A DNA stretch of 64,000 nt from Edaphocola flava (GCF_004118155.1 NZ_SAIQ01000001.1:124001-188000), one strand, 5' to 3'. Positions 52,144-61,602 are shown, counted from the stretch's first letter. Made by a program: numbers and translations. Notes: generated from the letters alone by a model not told the origin.

Positions 52144-53158
52144 ATTGCTCTACATCGTAGAAGATCTTGTAGTATTTACGCCCCTCTTCATCAATCCCCT
52201 GTTCGATCTGGCTGCGGTCACCGTGAATGTAAATATGAAAATTCTTATCCAGTTTGATCACACTTTTAAAATTACGGGCCTGCTTTTTGAGGGCTGCTGC
52301 AGAGATGTCAAATTCATTTTCTACCTGCACTTCATACTGCTGCTCATAGCCCTGCTTATATTGCGCAAAGCGGTCTATGATATCGGGCTGTGCCATTACT
52401 TCCTGCTCAAACTCATCCATACTGAAAGTTTCATGCTCTTTAAAGTACTGCACGGAGCGGTTCAGCAGATCGGCCTGATCGGCTTTAGACACATCAAAGG
52501 CCTGCGGCAGATCCTCCATCACAAAATTCTTGTACATAGACAGGGTTTGCGAGGTATGAAAATACTCATTCTGCTGTTGCTGTACTTTCAGGAACTCGTC
52601 AAACCAATATTGTGCTTCGGTAGATTTGTTGAGGTTATCAACAACGGCCACAATCGGGTGCTCATCCTGCGGGCGCTTAATAATCAGGCTTCCCTTATCC
52701 AGTTTATTAATGTTTACACCTTCTTGTTTTTCGATAGAGAAGTTATCATTTTTCGGATGCACCTTCAGGAACACATCTTTATTTTCTGATTTAAAAATGC
52801 CTATTGCCGGTACTTCCTCACCCTGAAAAACATAGTCAGGGAAGTATACCACATACAGTTCCCCACCCTTTACCTTAGGGTGAATACTCTTCTGGTACAA
52901 ATGCTTGGCAATGGCCCTCGATTGCTCATGCAGGGTTTCCGGTGCTTCAAATATCTGTTGTGCATAAGTATAGACTTCGTTCAGCGACAACTGCGTTTCA
53001 TGATAAAATTCGTAAAGGGTATCGAATTTAAAGGGAGATAAGAAATAGGTCTGCAATAAAGCATCTATCTCCTCCTCCAGGTGCAGCAGTCCATCCGATA
53101 GAAAATATCCTTCATCATTCGTCTTATTACCTACCTTATGTAAAGCGATTTGTAACAT
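52142..53158 (-). CDS. Nucleoid-associated protein, NdpA/YejK family
   Basis: The 338-residue protein matches the NA37/YejK family: LHKVGNKTNDEGYFLSDG at the start, a central GGELYVVYFPDYVF and IGIFKSENKDVFLKV, then LNKSTEAQYWFDEFLKV and a basic, Phe-rich end (NFKSVIKLDKNFHIYIHGD). YejK binds the nucleoid by an unknown mechanism. It lies 20 nt after the MFS exporter gene and probably shares its message, an odd pairing. Confidence 0.87.
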   Translation of the reverse strand: MLQIALHKVGNKTNDEGYFLSDGLLHLEEEIDALLQTYFLSPFKFDTLYEFYHETQLSLNEVYTYAQQIFEAPETLHEQSRAIAKHLYQKSIHPKVKGGELYVVYFPDYVFQGEEVPAIGIFKSENKDVFLKVHPKNDNFSIEKQEGVNINKLDKGSLIIKRPQDEHPIVAVVDNLNKSTEAQYWFDEFLKVQQQQNEYFHTSQTLSMYKNFVMEDLPQAFDVSKADQADLLNRSVQYFKEHETFSMDEFEQEVMAQPDIIDRFAQYKQGYEQQYEVQVENEFDISAAALKKQARNFKSVIKLDKNFHIYIHGDRSQIEQGIDEEGRKYYKIFYDVEQ

Positions 53159-53178
53159 ATATCAATCCTCTGTGTTTA

Positions 53179-54459
53179 TTATACGGTTGTGGAACTATTC
53201 TTTTTGTCTTCTTCTCTCTTAGCCAGCTGGCGGTTATAATGAAACAGGCGACCACGGGTAAAGGTGTAATATGCCAGCAGGGCACTCAGTCCCATCAGCA
53301 AACCACCCAGCACAAATGAAGCCCCCGGGAAATATACCGGTGCTTTTTTATGGGTAAAGAAGTAGAATGTATTGGTCATCAGCGGAGGACCGATGATAGA
53401 AGTAGCACTCATCAGGCTGGTCAGTGCCCCCTGCAGCTCACCCTGCTCATTGGCCGGTACTTTCGAGGTAATCACTGATTGCAATGCCGGTCCTGCAATA
53501 CCACCCAGGCAATACGGGATCAGGAAAGCGTACATCATCCAGCTTTGTGTAGCCCAGGCGAAGAGGAACATACCTATGGTGTATAGTCCCAGTCCCATGT
53601 AAATACTTTTCTCATTACCCAGCTTCGGATTGATCCAGCGGATCAGTACACCTTGTACCAGCCCCACCAGCACACCCATTACACCCAGGGAAATACCAAT
53701 GGTTTTTTCAGTCCAGCCGAATCTGAACATGGTAAAATAGCTCCAGTTGCTTTGTACGGCATGAGAACCTACATATACCAGGGTAAGGGAAATAATGAGC
53801 CATAACAGTTCGGGATACTTTTTCAGGCTCAGCAGGGAACCGATAGGATTGGCTCTCTTCCAGTCGAAAGGGCGACGCAGCTCGGGTCTAAGAGACTCCG
53901 GCAGTATGAAGAAACCATACAGGAAATTGACCAGGCATAAAATGGCTGCTGCCATAAAAGGCACTTTAGGCCCCAGGCTACCCAATAGTCCGCCTAATAA
54001 TGGTCCGATAATGAACCCTAAACCAAATGCAGCCCCGATCAGACCAAAATTCTTGGCACGATCTTTTTCTGTACTGATATCGGCAATATAGGCACTGGCA
54101 GTGGTTACGCTGGCACCGGTAATACCGGCCAGTACACGACCGACCATCAGCCAGGCAAAAGTTGGTGCGAAATAAAGGAATACGTAGTCGAGCGAGAAGC
54201 CCACTAAAGAAAGTAAAATAACAGGTCTGCGTCCGAATTTATCACTCAGATTACCTACTACCGGGGCAAATACAAACTGCGTCAGCGCATAGGCGAAGGT
54301 AAGCCAGCCACCATAGGTAGCCGCACCGCTGGCATCAACATGCAGCATATCTTCCAGTAATTTGGGAATAACCGGTATGATAATGCCCCATCCGATAATA
54401 TCGATGAGTAAGGTGATAAAAATAAACCCGATTGCAGCATTCTTCTTGTTTTTTTGCAT
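53179..54459 (-). CDS. MFS exporter of the tetracycline-resistance (TetA/TCR) type
   Basis: The 426-residue protein has 12 membrane segments and begins like Tet exporters ([24 protein letters not shown]). MFS motif A is [14 protein letters not shown] (69-82). Motif C of drug:H+ antiporters appears as [20 protein letters not shown]. Tet-like proteins of this type are widespread in Bacteroidota and do not in themselves indicate tetracycline resistance; the substrate is unknown. A -7 element, TATCTTTG, lies 17 nt before the start. Confidence 0.87.
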   Translation of the reverse strand: MQKNKKNAAIGFIFITLLIDIIGWGIIIPVIPKLLEDMLHVDASGAATYGGWLTFAYALTQFVFAPVVGNLSDKFGRRPVILLSLVGFSLDYVFLYFAPTFAWLMVGRVLAGITGASVTTASAYIADISTEKDRAKNFGLIGAAFGLGFIIGPLLGGLLGSLGPKVPFMAAAILCLVNFLYGFFILPESLRPELRRPFDWKRANPIGSLLSLKKYPELLWLIISLTLVYVGSHAVQSNWSYFTMFRFGWTEKTIGISLGVMGVLVGLVQGVLIRWINPKLGNEKSIYMGLGLYTIGMFLFAWATQSWMMYAFLIPYCLGGIAGPALQSVITSKVPANEQGELQGALTSLMSATSIIGPPLMTNTFYFFTHKKAPVYFPGASFVLGGLLMGLSALLAYYTFTRGRLFHYNRQLAKREEDKKNSSTTV

Positions 54460-54476
54460 AGATCTTTGATTTTGAG

Positions 54477-54484
54477 CAAAGATA
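54477..54484 (-). promoter_or_regulatory. -7 element of the MFS exporter-NdpA unit
   Basis: On the minus strand TATCTTTG fits TAnnTTTG and lies 17 nt before the start at 54459. No -33 is seen at 20 nt. Confidence 0.45.
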
Positions 54485-54565
54485 AATGCATTAAAACGAT
54501 TTTCCCTATAGGCTTAAAGAGACTTATCCAAAAGATTATATGTTATAAATTGACATTAATTCTCA

Positions 54566-55450
54566 TCAGGATATTTTTACAGAAGTCATGGTCAGTGAGC
54601 CGGCTACAGCCTTATCATTAAACAGATCAGTAGCTTCGTTTTTTTCCTGCAAAGCCAGGACATAGAGCAAGGGTAAGTAATGCTCGGGAGATGGGATGGC
54701 CAGGTCAAATGCACGGCCTTGCTTACGGAATTCGACCAGTGCTTTATGGTTGCCGTTCAGGATAAAATCTTTCATTTTACCGTTGGCTTCCAGGGCCCAG
54801 TCATATGCATAATTATCTTTATCAAAGTTCTGCCAGTCTACTGCACCAAGGTTGTGTACCATATTGCCACTACCAATGATCAGTACGCCTTTCCTGCGCA
54901 ATGCTGCCAGTTGCCGGGCTATTTCATAATGCCTTTCCGGGCTTGCGGTGTAGTCAATGCTCATTTGTATGACCGGCACATCTGCATCGGGATACATATG
55001 TTTGATCACACTCCAGGCACCGTGATCCAGTCCCCAGCGGTCATCGAGGTGCACATCTGTTCCGGTAAGCAGGTCTCTGGTCATACGGGCCAGTTCCGGG
55101 CTGCCTTTTGCAGGGTATTCCACAGCGAAGAGCTCTTTCGGGAAACCACCGAAATCATGAATTGTCCTGGGCATTTCCATAGCCGTAACCATGGTTCCTT
55201 TTGTCTCCCAGTGTGCAGAGATGCAAATGATCGCTTTAGGCTTGGGTATACCTTTAGCCGCATTGCGGAATCCCTGTACAAATTCATTCTCCTCAATTGC
55301 ATTCATCGGACTACCGTGTCCTAAAAACAAAACAGGCATTTTGTCTGTAGGGGTAAAGGTATCCGTCATCGTCTGCAGGGCGCCTAATTTAGTCGCTACA
55401 CCTGCCAGGGGTAAAAGTGCCATAGTTCTTAAAAAATGCTTTCTGTTCAT
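54566..55450 (-). CDS. ygiD: DODA-type extradiol ring-cleavage dioxygenase (YgiD-like)
   Basis: The start at ATG 55450 gives 294 residues with a signal-like N-terminus (MNRKHFLRTMALLPLAGVA). The body matches YgiD/LigB-type dioxygenases: LFLGHGSPMNAIEENEFVQGF (metal His), ICISAHWETKGT (second His), DHGAWSVIKHMYPDADVPVIQMS and GSGNMVHNLGAVDWQ (third His). YgiD opens L-DOPA-like catechols using a divalent metal. An N-terminal signal is unusual for the family, so export or a membrane anchor is possible. A hairpin lies just upstream. Confidence 0.87.
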   Translation of the reverse strand: MNRKHFLRTMALLPLAGVATKLGALQTMTDTFTPTDKMPVLFLGHGSPMNAIEENEFVQGFRNAAKGIPKPKAIICISAHWETKGTMVTAMEMPRTIHDFGGFPKELFAVEYPAKGSPELARMTRDLLTGTDVHLDDRWGLDHGAWSVIKHMYPDADVPVIQMSIDYTASPERHYEIARQLAALRRKGVLIIGSGNMVHNLGAVDWQNFDKDNYAYDWALEANGKMKDFILNGNHKALVEFRKQGRAFDLAIPSPEHYLPLLYVLALQEKNEATDLFNDKAVAGSLTMTSVKIS

Positions 55451-55470
55451 GATAATCAGGTACAAAATAG

Positions 55471-55495
55471 GAGCGATGTCCCTTAAACATCGCTC
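55471..55495 (-). promoter_or_regulatory. Hairpin in the leader of the dioxygenase gene
   Basis: Perfect 9-bp arms (gagcgatgt at 55471-55479, acatcgctc at 55487-55495) with a 7-nt loop lie 20 nt before the start codon. It could be a leader structure, or a weak terminator of the yceI transcript; there is no T tract. Confidence 0.4.
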
Positions 55496-55594
55496 TGCAC
55501 GGGATCAACCGGTAAACTAGTGGACAATCATTGCTGATCCAGGCACTGTTTCATTCAGTACCGCGCAGAGCGAGGGGTATAAAGGATAATTATT

Positions 55595-56125
55595 TTAGGC
55601 GGGTTGCTGTACAAACTGTACTTCTGCGTCGATTTTCACCTCTTCACTCACCAGTACACCACCTGTTTCCAGTGCAGCATTCCAGGTCAGACCGAAATCG
55701 GTACGGTTGATCTTACCTTTCACAGAGAAACCAGCTTTCTGATTACCCCATGGATCTTTGTTCACACCGCCATAAGTAACCTGTAAGCTTACTTCTTTGG
55801 TAACATCTTTGATGGTCAGATCACCGGTCAGGGTGTACTCATCATCATCAACTTTCTTGAACGATTTGCTGGTAAAGGTGATTGAAGGATATTGTGCCGC
55901 ATCGAAGAAATCAGGGCTTTTCAGGTGACCATCACGATCGTTGTTGTTGGTAAATACAGATTCCGTATCGATTTTCACTGTAACCGGAGCGCTGGTAAAA
56001 TCTTCACCATCGATTGCAGCACTGAACGTGCGGAATTCACCTTTCACATTAGTGATCATCAGGTGTTTTACTTTGAATAACAGTTCGCTGTGTGTTGGGT
56101 CCAGAGCCCATTTTACATTTGCCAT
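55595..56125 (-). CDS. YceI-family lipocalin-like protein
   Basis: The 176-residue protein begins WALDPTHSELLFKVKHLMITNVKGEF, the YceI family hallmark. It continues DRDGHLKSPDFFDAAQYPSITFTS, LTGDLTIKDVTKEVSL and GFSVKGKINRTDFGL. YceI proteins fold as an eight-stranded barrel that binds polyisoprenoid or quinone-like molecules. This copy lacks a signal peptide, so it is cytoplasmic. It is the last gene before the dioxygenase, downstream of the AraC-type regulator gene. Confidence 0.93.
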   Translation of the reverse strand: MANVKWALDPTHSELLFKVKHLMITNVKGEFRTFSAAIDGEDFTSAPVTVKIDTESVFTNNNDRDGHLKSPDFFDAAQYPSITFTSKSFKKVDDDEYTLTGDLTIKDVTKEVSLQVTYGGVNKDPWGNQKAGFSVKGKINRTDFGLTWNAALETGGVLVSEEVKIDAEVQFVQQPA

Positions 56126-56224
56126 AGTATTTTTTTGTTTAGATATTTACGTTTGATTTACAATGCAAAGATCCGACACAAAACATATGCGCTGGTTACA
56201 CTTTTGAGACAAAGTGTTGTAAAA

Positions 56225-57055
56225 TCAGGAAGCGATCTTTCTCATTTCTTCCCTGAACTCGGTCGGCGTCATGCCGCTTTTCTTCTTGAAAACATTGGTA
56301 AAATAAGATTTCTCTTTATAGCCCAGGTCGAAACCGATCTCAGATACCGTTTTATCTGTACTCACCAGCAAATGCTTTGCTTCGGTCAGTTTACGGGTCT
56401 CAATGATCTCGGAAATGCTTTGCTGCATGATGTTTCGGGCTATGAGGTTGAGGTTTTTGGTACTCATAAAGAGCATTTCGGCATAATAATTTACACCAAG
56501 CGGCCGCTTGTAGTTATCCTCCAGCAATTGCAGGAATTGCTTAAAGGTTTCATTCTGGGTTTGTACAATTGTATTGTGCTCAAGGTCCTGCTTGCGGCGC
56601 TCCGCTTCCATCATCGCGAAAAGGGCGCTCAACAGGTAGCGCAGCACGGTTTCATCCGGTGCAGGAGCCAGGGTCTCATCATGCATGATCTCACAGAGCT
56701 TGGCCATGCGTTCGAAACAGAAATCTTTGGGCAGGATAATGTTGGCACTATCGTGATAGAAGGCATATAAGTGAAATATCAGTTCCGGGATAAACTCGCT
56801 GCGAAAGCGCAATACCCAGAACTCCAGTTCCCCGTCTATAGCATGGGACTGTACCTTATGTAGCTTACCTTTGGCAATAAAGCTTACAAAAGGGGCATCC
56901 AGCTCTACCGACCGGAAGTCGATAAAATGGGTCAGATGCCCCTTTACTCCTATAATCAGTTCTTCGTAGCTGTGAAAATGCGGATTATTACTCCCCTGTT
57001 CTATGCGTAATGCCTCTTCGGGGGTTAATTTGAATATCCTTAGTTTTTCCTGCAT
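56225..57055 (-). CDS. AraC-family transcriptional regulator
   Basis: The 276-residue protein has an N-terminal cupin-like sensor (about 1-160, PHFHSYEELIIGVKGHLTHF) and a C-terminal pair of helix-turn-helix motifs (about 180-276): YYAEMLFMSTKNLNLIARNI and VSEIGFDLGYKEKSYFTNVFKKKSGMTPTEFRE. It lies just upstream of yceI in the same direction, separated by 99 nt, and is a candidate regulator of yceI. The ligand is not known. Confidence 0.9.
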   Translation of the reverse strand: MQEKLRIFKLTPEEALRIEQGSNNPHFHSYEELIIGVKGHLTHFIDFRSVELDAPFVSFIAKGKLHKVQSHAIDGELEFWVLRFRSEFIPELIFHLYAFYHDSANIILPKDFCFERMAKLCEIMHDETLAPAPDETVLRYLLSALFAMMEAERRKQDLEHNTIVQTQNETFKQFLQLLEDNYKRPLGVNYYAEMLFMSTKNLNLIARNIMQQSISEIIETRKLTEAKHLLVSTDKTVSEIGFDLGYKEKSYFTNVFKKKSGMTPTEFREEMRKIAS

Positions 57056-57128
57056 AATGATGTAACCGGGCTTTTATGATGGATAAAAAGCAGAGATGTG
57101 GGAGTAGCTCTGTATGCTGTTTGTACAA

Positions 57129-57584
57129 TTAGAGACCAAACTGTTTAAAATGATGGTCCAGGTGTTTGGCCAGCATGGTATTCCATTGTCCCGAACTCAT
57201 TTTACCGAAAGAGTGCGATTCTTTACCTTCAAAATGAGCAGCACCCAGTTGTTGTACCTGGTGCATAAACCCGGTCAGGCACACTTTTTCCCGCTCAAAA
57301 TTACGACTATCAGTAATGATAAAGCTGGGAGCGGTAGGCATACCCTCTTTATATGGCTTCGGACTGGTCACTATAGACTTCACCAGCCACTTCAGCATCA
57401 GTTTACGTAAACCCTTCGGAGCCGGATGTTTTTCCGGTTCAAAGATCATTTCATAAGCTACATTCAGGTGCGCCAGTACCTGTGGCGCATTCATTTTGCC
57501 CCATTTAGGCTGTGTTTCCGGTTTTAAGTTCTGCAAACGATCGAGATAAGACTGTACAACGTTTGCATCAAAGATGTTATTCAT
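57129..57584 (-). CDS. DUF1569-like (DinB-related) protein
   Basis: The start at ATG 57584 gives 151 residues. The pattern (KWGKMNAPQVLAHLNVAYEMIF, HFEGKESHSFGKMSSGQW, LAKHLDHHFKQFG) fits DUF1569, a DinB-like four-helix bundle with potential metal-binding histidines at VLAHLN and KHLDHHF. Its role is unknown. It lies 73 nt upstream of the AraC regulator and may be transcribed with it. Confidence 0.75.
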   Translation of the reverse strand: MNNIFDANVVQSYLDRLQNLKPETQPKWGKMNAPQVLAHLNVAYEMIFEPEKHPAPKGLRKLMLKWLVKSIVTSPKPYKEGMPTAPSFIITDSRNFEREKVCLTGFMHQVQQLGAAHFEGKESHSFGKMSSGQWNTMLAKHLDHHFKQFGL

Positions 57585-57805
57585 ATACACATTGATTTAT
57601 TCCGGCAAAAGAAACGAAAAAAGCAGACATTCCATGCATCGGCATGGTAACAATTTACGAAATAATCTGCGGTTAATATATAGTGTTCAACAAATCAATA
57701 ATATATTAAAATAATACATATATTAACGTTCAAATAACATCATTCGCACACGAATATGAGAAAAAAGTAAATAATTTCATGCTTCACATTAAAAATATAA
57801 CATCT

Positions 57806-58150
57806 ATGATTAAAAAGATTTTTGCTTTATTAAGCCTTATTTTAGCGACAGTAACTAATAATATTGCATTTGCTTACGTAGAAATGGGTAATGCTTACGT
57901 TATGGGAAAATCTCTTTATTGTAGCGGGATGGCTCCATGCTTTTCTGATTTCAATAACGGATGCCAGCAATTTCAAAGTGGCACCAAGTACAAAATTTAT
58001 AATGTTGATGGTAAAGGTGGCTGGACGGAATACATTATCTATTCAGAAAATGACGATGCAATTAACGAAAATAACAGAAAAAGCCAGCAACAGGGCTTTA
58101 ATGAAGGCTCTACGTTCACAGTCGAACCGGTATCTGCTACTGCACATTAA
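57806..58150 (+). CDS. Small exported cysteine-containing protein, unknown function
   Basis: The start at ATG 57806 gives 114 residues with a signal peptide (MIKKIFALLSLILATVTNNIAFA). The mature part of about 90 residues has three cysteines close together (LYCSGMAPCFSDFNNGCQQF), then a Gly-rich turn and polar end. Its layout (small exported peptide, Cys cluster, beta-propeller-like gene following) resembles NVEALA-type peptides of Bacteroidota, but the NVEALA motif itself is not visible. The region is AT-rich. An earlier in-frame ATG at 57779 is less likely. Confidence 0.6.
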   Translation: MIKKIFALLSLILATVTNNIAFAYVEMGNAYVMGKSLYCSGMAPCFSDFNNGCQQFQSGTKYKIYNVDGKGGWTEYIIYSENDDAINENNRKSQQQGFNEGSTFTVEPVSATAH

Positions 58151-58169
58151 TGAATCATATCCTATTCAA

Positions 58170-58202
58170 ACCGATCGCTGTTTATCGTAAACAGCGATCG
58201 GT
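58170..58202 (+). terminator. Strong hairpin between the small Cys protein gene and the propeller-like gene
   Basis: Perfect 15-bp arms (58170-58184 and 58188-58202) with a 3-nt TCG loop. Only GTCTTT follows, so it may terminate weakly and let some transcription continue into 58218. Confidence 0.65.
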
Positions 58203-58217
58203 CTTTAACCTGCATTT

Positions 58218-59603
58218 ATGAAAGTTGTTTACCATTTCCTGTTATGCCTACTCTGCTGCGGGCCCCTATTGGCACAGAACAATTTGTTCATCGCTTTTAA
58301 CATCAACGATTGCGCTTCCTGCAGCCGCAATATGAGCTATATAGCGCACCTTAATCCGAAGATCAAAAGGAATATTATCCTATCACAAAACCTGCGTAAG
58401 GATTCAGCTTATATTGCCGAGAACTTTTACCTGAATCAATATGGATTCAACTATATCTGGTCAGACAGCATGTATAAGCTGTATGCACCAGAAGGCTATT
58501 CCTCCATTGCCTTATTGCAGGATGACCAGGAGCATAGACTAATGATGCCACTAAAACAATTTATTCAGACCGGAGTTACTCTATTAAATATGTTGTCTCA
58601 GCCTTTGCTGGCCATAAATGCCGACAGCATGGACATCAACCCTCTAAGGTTGCAGAGCGAAGGCCTTATGCTCTGGATACAGGACCGTATAGGCATGCGC
58701 ATTTACGCATATCACTTATTGACCCAAACCCACTTCATGCTGGAGTGTACAGATTCGATCAACAGTATGGCCTACGATATATTCAGGGGACCAAAGTCTT
58801 ACAAAAAGGAGATGGGTGAACTGGCCAAACTAGGTGTACCTAAAAAGAATGCAATTGAAGATTTCTGGTATGATGGAGACAGCATTTTTATCCTTTGCAA
58901 ACATAAATACGTCGACAGCACTATTAAAATCTATAATGATATAGTGGTCAATTATTTTTATTCGATTAATAAGTTCACTAAAAACGGCAGACATATCAGT
59001 ACAAGCACATTACCAGTAAGCCTGCATACAATAGATAGTAATTACTATTATTTGCCTCGTCTGTATCAATATGAGGGTATAATATATAGTGCAATCGGAC
59101 ATGCTAACCGGTATCAGGCAGACAGAAAATATCTCTGTACCATACAGCAACAAGGAAATTCGTACCAGGCAAGTAGCTTATTACCCTTTACCCTTCCTCC
59201 AAAACATTATCGGGACGGGTTAAACCACTCGATCGCCTTGTATGACAAAAACTATTGTATGCTCCCTCTGGAAGGTGTTATCTATGACATGCAGAACCTG
59301 AAAGTGGCCTATGACCTGCACCTGGTTCCTGAAAACAATAAAAGCAGTACACTTTTTGAACAGCCGGAAATGTACATTGCAGATTTCAAAGTAAGCAAAC
59401 AAGCCATCAGGGTTTTATATGCAGACAACCGGGACCATCAATATCACCTGGCCCTCTATAATCGTCAGGGCCTGCATCTGATAAAGGATACTGTTTGCTT
59501 CCCTATTGACCCAGTGACGGTATCGCCTGTTATCTGCGACTACAATTACAATATGCTGGTATTTACAGAGGCGGGTAAAATATGCATTAAGAAAGTGCTT
59601 TAA
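58218..59603 (+). CDS. Exported protein with thioredoxin-like CxxC start and propeller-like body
   Basis: The 461-residue protein has a signal peptide (MKVVYHFLLCLLCCGPLLAQ). The N-terminal part (about 22-120) reads LFIAFNINDCASCSRNM, a CxxC motif in a thioredoxin-like position, then strand/helix alternation. The remainder (about 150-461) has repeated beta strands such as LMLWIQDRIGMRIYAY, SIFILCKHKY and NMLVFTEAGKICIKK, suggesting a six-bladed propeller of the BF3164/TolB-like type found beside NVEALA peptides. The assignment is tentative. It lies 67 nt after the small Cys protein gene, across a hairpin. Confidence 0.6.
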   Translation: MKVVYHFLLCLLCCGPLLAQNNLFIAFNINDCASCSRNMSYIAHLNPKIKRNIILSQNLRKDSAYIAENFYLNQYGFNYIWSDSMYKLYAPEGYSSIALLQDDQEHRLMMPLKQFIQTGVTLLNMLSQPLLAINADSMDINPLRLQSEGLMLWIQDRIGMRIYAYHLLTQTHFMLECTDSINSMAYDIFRGPKSYKKEMGELAKLGVPKKNAIEDFWYDGDSIFILCKHKYVDSTIKIYNDIVVNYFYSINKFTKNGRHISTSTLPVSLHTIDSNYYYLPRLYQYEGIIYSAIGHANRYQADRKYLCTIQQQGNSYQASSLLPFTLPPKHYRDGLNHSIALYDKNYCMLPLEGVIYDMQNLKVAYDLHLVPENNKSSTLFEQPEMYIADFKVSKQAIRVLYADNRDHQYHLALYNRQGLHLIKDTVCFPIDPVTVSPVICDYNYNMLVFTEAGKICIKKVL

Positions 59604-59608
59604 TAAAT

Positions 59609-59645
59609 AAAGAGGGATTTACGTTGTATCGTAAATCCCCTCTTT
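59609..59645. terminator. Terminator between the propeller-like gene and the 59666 lipoprotein gene
   Basis: The stem aaagaggg-atttacg pairs with cgtaaatcccctcttt (one bulged base), with a 6-nt loop and AT-rich flanks; usable on both strands. Confidence 0.75.
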
Positions 59646-59665
59646 GTATCTTATAAAATTGATGC

Positions 59666-60397
59666 CTAGTTTTGCTCTACTGCACGCATTACTACTTCGT
59701 AACCGTGCTTGTAGCCAATATTAGGTTGATAGTACCAATAAATACGCTCTTTGTAGATCAGGCCTTTGCCATAAGCATAGATCGCCTGAGAATAATTACG
59801 GTCTGCATAGTTATCCCCAACAGGTACATTCGTTGTCTCATCCACTTCATTTACCGTAACTGTATTATAAAACGGATTGTTACCCGGATCATATGTAGCT
59901 CCTAAATTAGCATACTTATAATTCCATCCGTACTTATCTACCATGTATTCGTCCAGCTGAGGATCCAGTGTAGATACGGCAGAGTTACCATTCCAGTTAG
60001 CACCTTCTGCAACCGGGAAGATCATTTTCAGCAGGCGTACATTACCTTGTACCCATTCCAGTCCTGTAGCGGTTTTGGTTACCTGTATTACATCGCTCGG
60101 TACAAATTCCTGGCTTGAATTCTTGCGCCACATTACATTAATCGTATAGCTCAGACGGCCCTGGTTATCCTTGAAGCTGTCTACAACATCGTAACGCATC
60201 TGCGAGTGATATGAAACAGACGTTTTATTGAAGTCATCATGCTTGATTGAATCCACATCGTAAAGGATGTATTTTCCGGTTTGCAGGGGAAAATAGTTCG
60301 TATTATCGTATGGGGCTTCAGTTTCCTTTTTACAGGAAGCTAACATGAACACAGAACCGGTGGTGAGCGTTGCTACTACTTTAAATATATTGCGCAT
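59666..60397 (-). CDS. Lipoprotein, unknown function
   Basis: The 243-residue protein has a lipobox ending LASC (Cys22, LASCKKETEAPYD). The mature part reads YFPLQTGKYILYDVDSI, RYDVVDSF, MIFPVAEGANWNGNS and IYAYGKGLIYKERIYW, a beta-rich pattern I have seen in Bacteroidota lipoproteins without known function. The YFPLxxGxYxxYxVDS start is the most distinctive feature. It lies 56 nt downstream of mnmA in the same direction and could share its message. Confidence 0.7.
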   Translation of the reverse strand: MRNIFKVVATLTTGSVFMLASCKKETEAPYDNTNYFPLQTGKYILYDVDSIKHDDFNKTSVSYHSQMRYDVVDSFKDNQGRLSYTINVMWRKNSSQEFVPSDVIQVTKTATGLEWVQGNVRLLKMIFPVAEGANWNGNSAVSTLDPQLDEYMVDKYGWNYKYANLGATYDPGNNPFYNTVTVNEVDETTNVPVGDNYADRNYSQAIYAYGKGLIYKERIYWYYQPNIGYKHGYEVVMRAVEQN

Positions 60398-60453
60398 TAT
60401 TGAAATCTGTTAAAAACCGGGACTAAGATAAATCAAAAATATTTTATTATGAA

Positions 60454-61563
60454 CTATTTCAGGGAAATATTTCCGGAACGGATGATCCCTCCTGCGATTA
60501 CATCATCTCCTTCATAAAAAACAGCTGACTGGCCCGGTGCAATACCGCTTACCGTATCGTAGAAGTTCACACGGATATTACCATTTTCTTCATTATACAG
60601 ATTGCTCAGGCTTGGTGCCGTTTTGTAACGGATTTTAGTATCCGCTTCCATACCATCAGAAATGCCGGCATATTTTACATAATTAAGTCCTTGCACAATC
60701 ATTTCGTTCTGCTCCAGGTCTACAGAGTCACCCAGTACTACCGTATTGGTTTCCGGAATGATCTGTGTTACGAAAGCAGGTTTACCCAGGGCTATATCCA
60801 GACCTTTACGCTGGCCGATGGTATAGAAAGGATAACCTTTATGTTTGCCCAGTATTTTACCTGTTTTATCTACAAAATTACCTCCGGATACAGCCGCTTC
60901 CAGCCCGTCTACATTACGTTTCAGGAACCCGCGGTAGTCATTGTCCGGTACGAAGCAGATCTCGTAGCTTTCTGCTTTTTTAGACAGTTCTATATAGCCC
61001 ATATCAGCGGCCAGCTGGCGCACCTCTGTTTTGAGGTAATCACCCAGCGGGTAGATGCTGCGGCTCAGGCAGTCCTGCTCCAGGCCCCAGAGCACATAAC
61101 TCTGATCTTTGGTCAGATCGCGGGCTTTGGAGAGTACAAAACGTTCGTTCTCTTCACGCACTTTTACATAGTGTCCTGTCGCGATAAACTCACAATCCAG
61201 GGCATTGGCACGCTTCAGTAAAGCAGACCATTTGATATGGGTATTACACAATACGCACGGATTAGGTGTACGACCGGCAATGTATTCATCTACAAAATTC
61301 TGAATCACCGCACCGCCGAATTCCTCCCGGATATCCAGGATATAATGCGGAAAGCCGTGATGCACCGCAGCCTGGCGAGCATCATTAAAGGAGTCGATAT
61401 TACAGCAGCCGGTCTCCTTCTTACTTCCCCCGGAACTATCATAGTCCCAGGTTTTCATAGTGATTCCTACTACCTCATATCCCTGATGATGAAGCATTAA
61501 TGCCGATACCGTGCTGTCGATCCCACCACTCATGGCCACTAACACTCTGCCTTTTTTACTCAT
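60454..61563 (-). CDS. mnmA: tRNA-specific 2-thiouridylase MnmA
   Basis: MnmA adds sulfur to U34 of Lys, Glu and Gln tRNAs. In its 369 residues the ATP PP-loop is SGGIDS (12-17). The catalytic cysteine pair is Cys106 (NPCVLCNTHIKW) and the second Cys in SYEICFVPDNDYRGF. The C-terminal domain has YTIGQRKGLDIALGKP and PGQSAVFYEGD. All catalytic residues are present. A -7 element, TAATTTTG, lies 31 nt upstream of the start. Confidence 0.96.
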   Translation of the reverse strand: MSKKGRVLVAMSGGIDSTVSALMLHHQGYEVVGITMKTWDYDSSGGSKKETGCCNIDSFNDARQAAVHHGFPHYILDIREEFGGAVIQNFVDEYIAGRTPNPCVLCNTHIKWSALLKRANALDCEFIATGHYVKVREENERFVLSKARDLTKDQSYVLWGLEQDCLSRSIYPLGDYLKTEVRQLAADMGYIELSKKAESYEICFVPDNDYRGFLKRNVDGLEAAVSGGNFVDKTGKILGKHKGYPFYTIGQRKGLDIALGKPAFVTQIIPETNTVVLGDSVDLEQNEMIVQGLNYVKYAGISDGMEADTKIRYKTAPSLSNLYNEENGNIRVNFYDTVSGIAPGQSAVFYEGDDVIAGGIIRSGNISLK

Positions 61564-61594
61564 GACTGCTTTTTGATAAATGAATTTGAACCTG

Positions 61595-61602
61595 CAAAAT
61601 TA
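61595..61602 (-). promoter_or_regulatory. -7 element of mnmA
   Basis: On the minus strand TAATTTTG fits TAnnTTTG. The best -33 candidate (TTG) is about 25 nt upstream, longer than usual. Confidence 0.4.

Noticed and set aside
53179-54459. Acquired tetracycline-resistance gene
   Set aside because: Tet-like MFS exporters are common as chromosomal genes in Bacteroidota, and no mobile-element sequence flanks this one.
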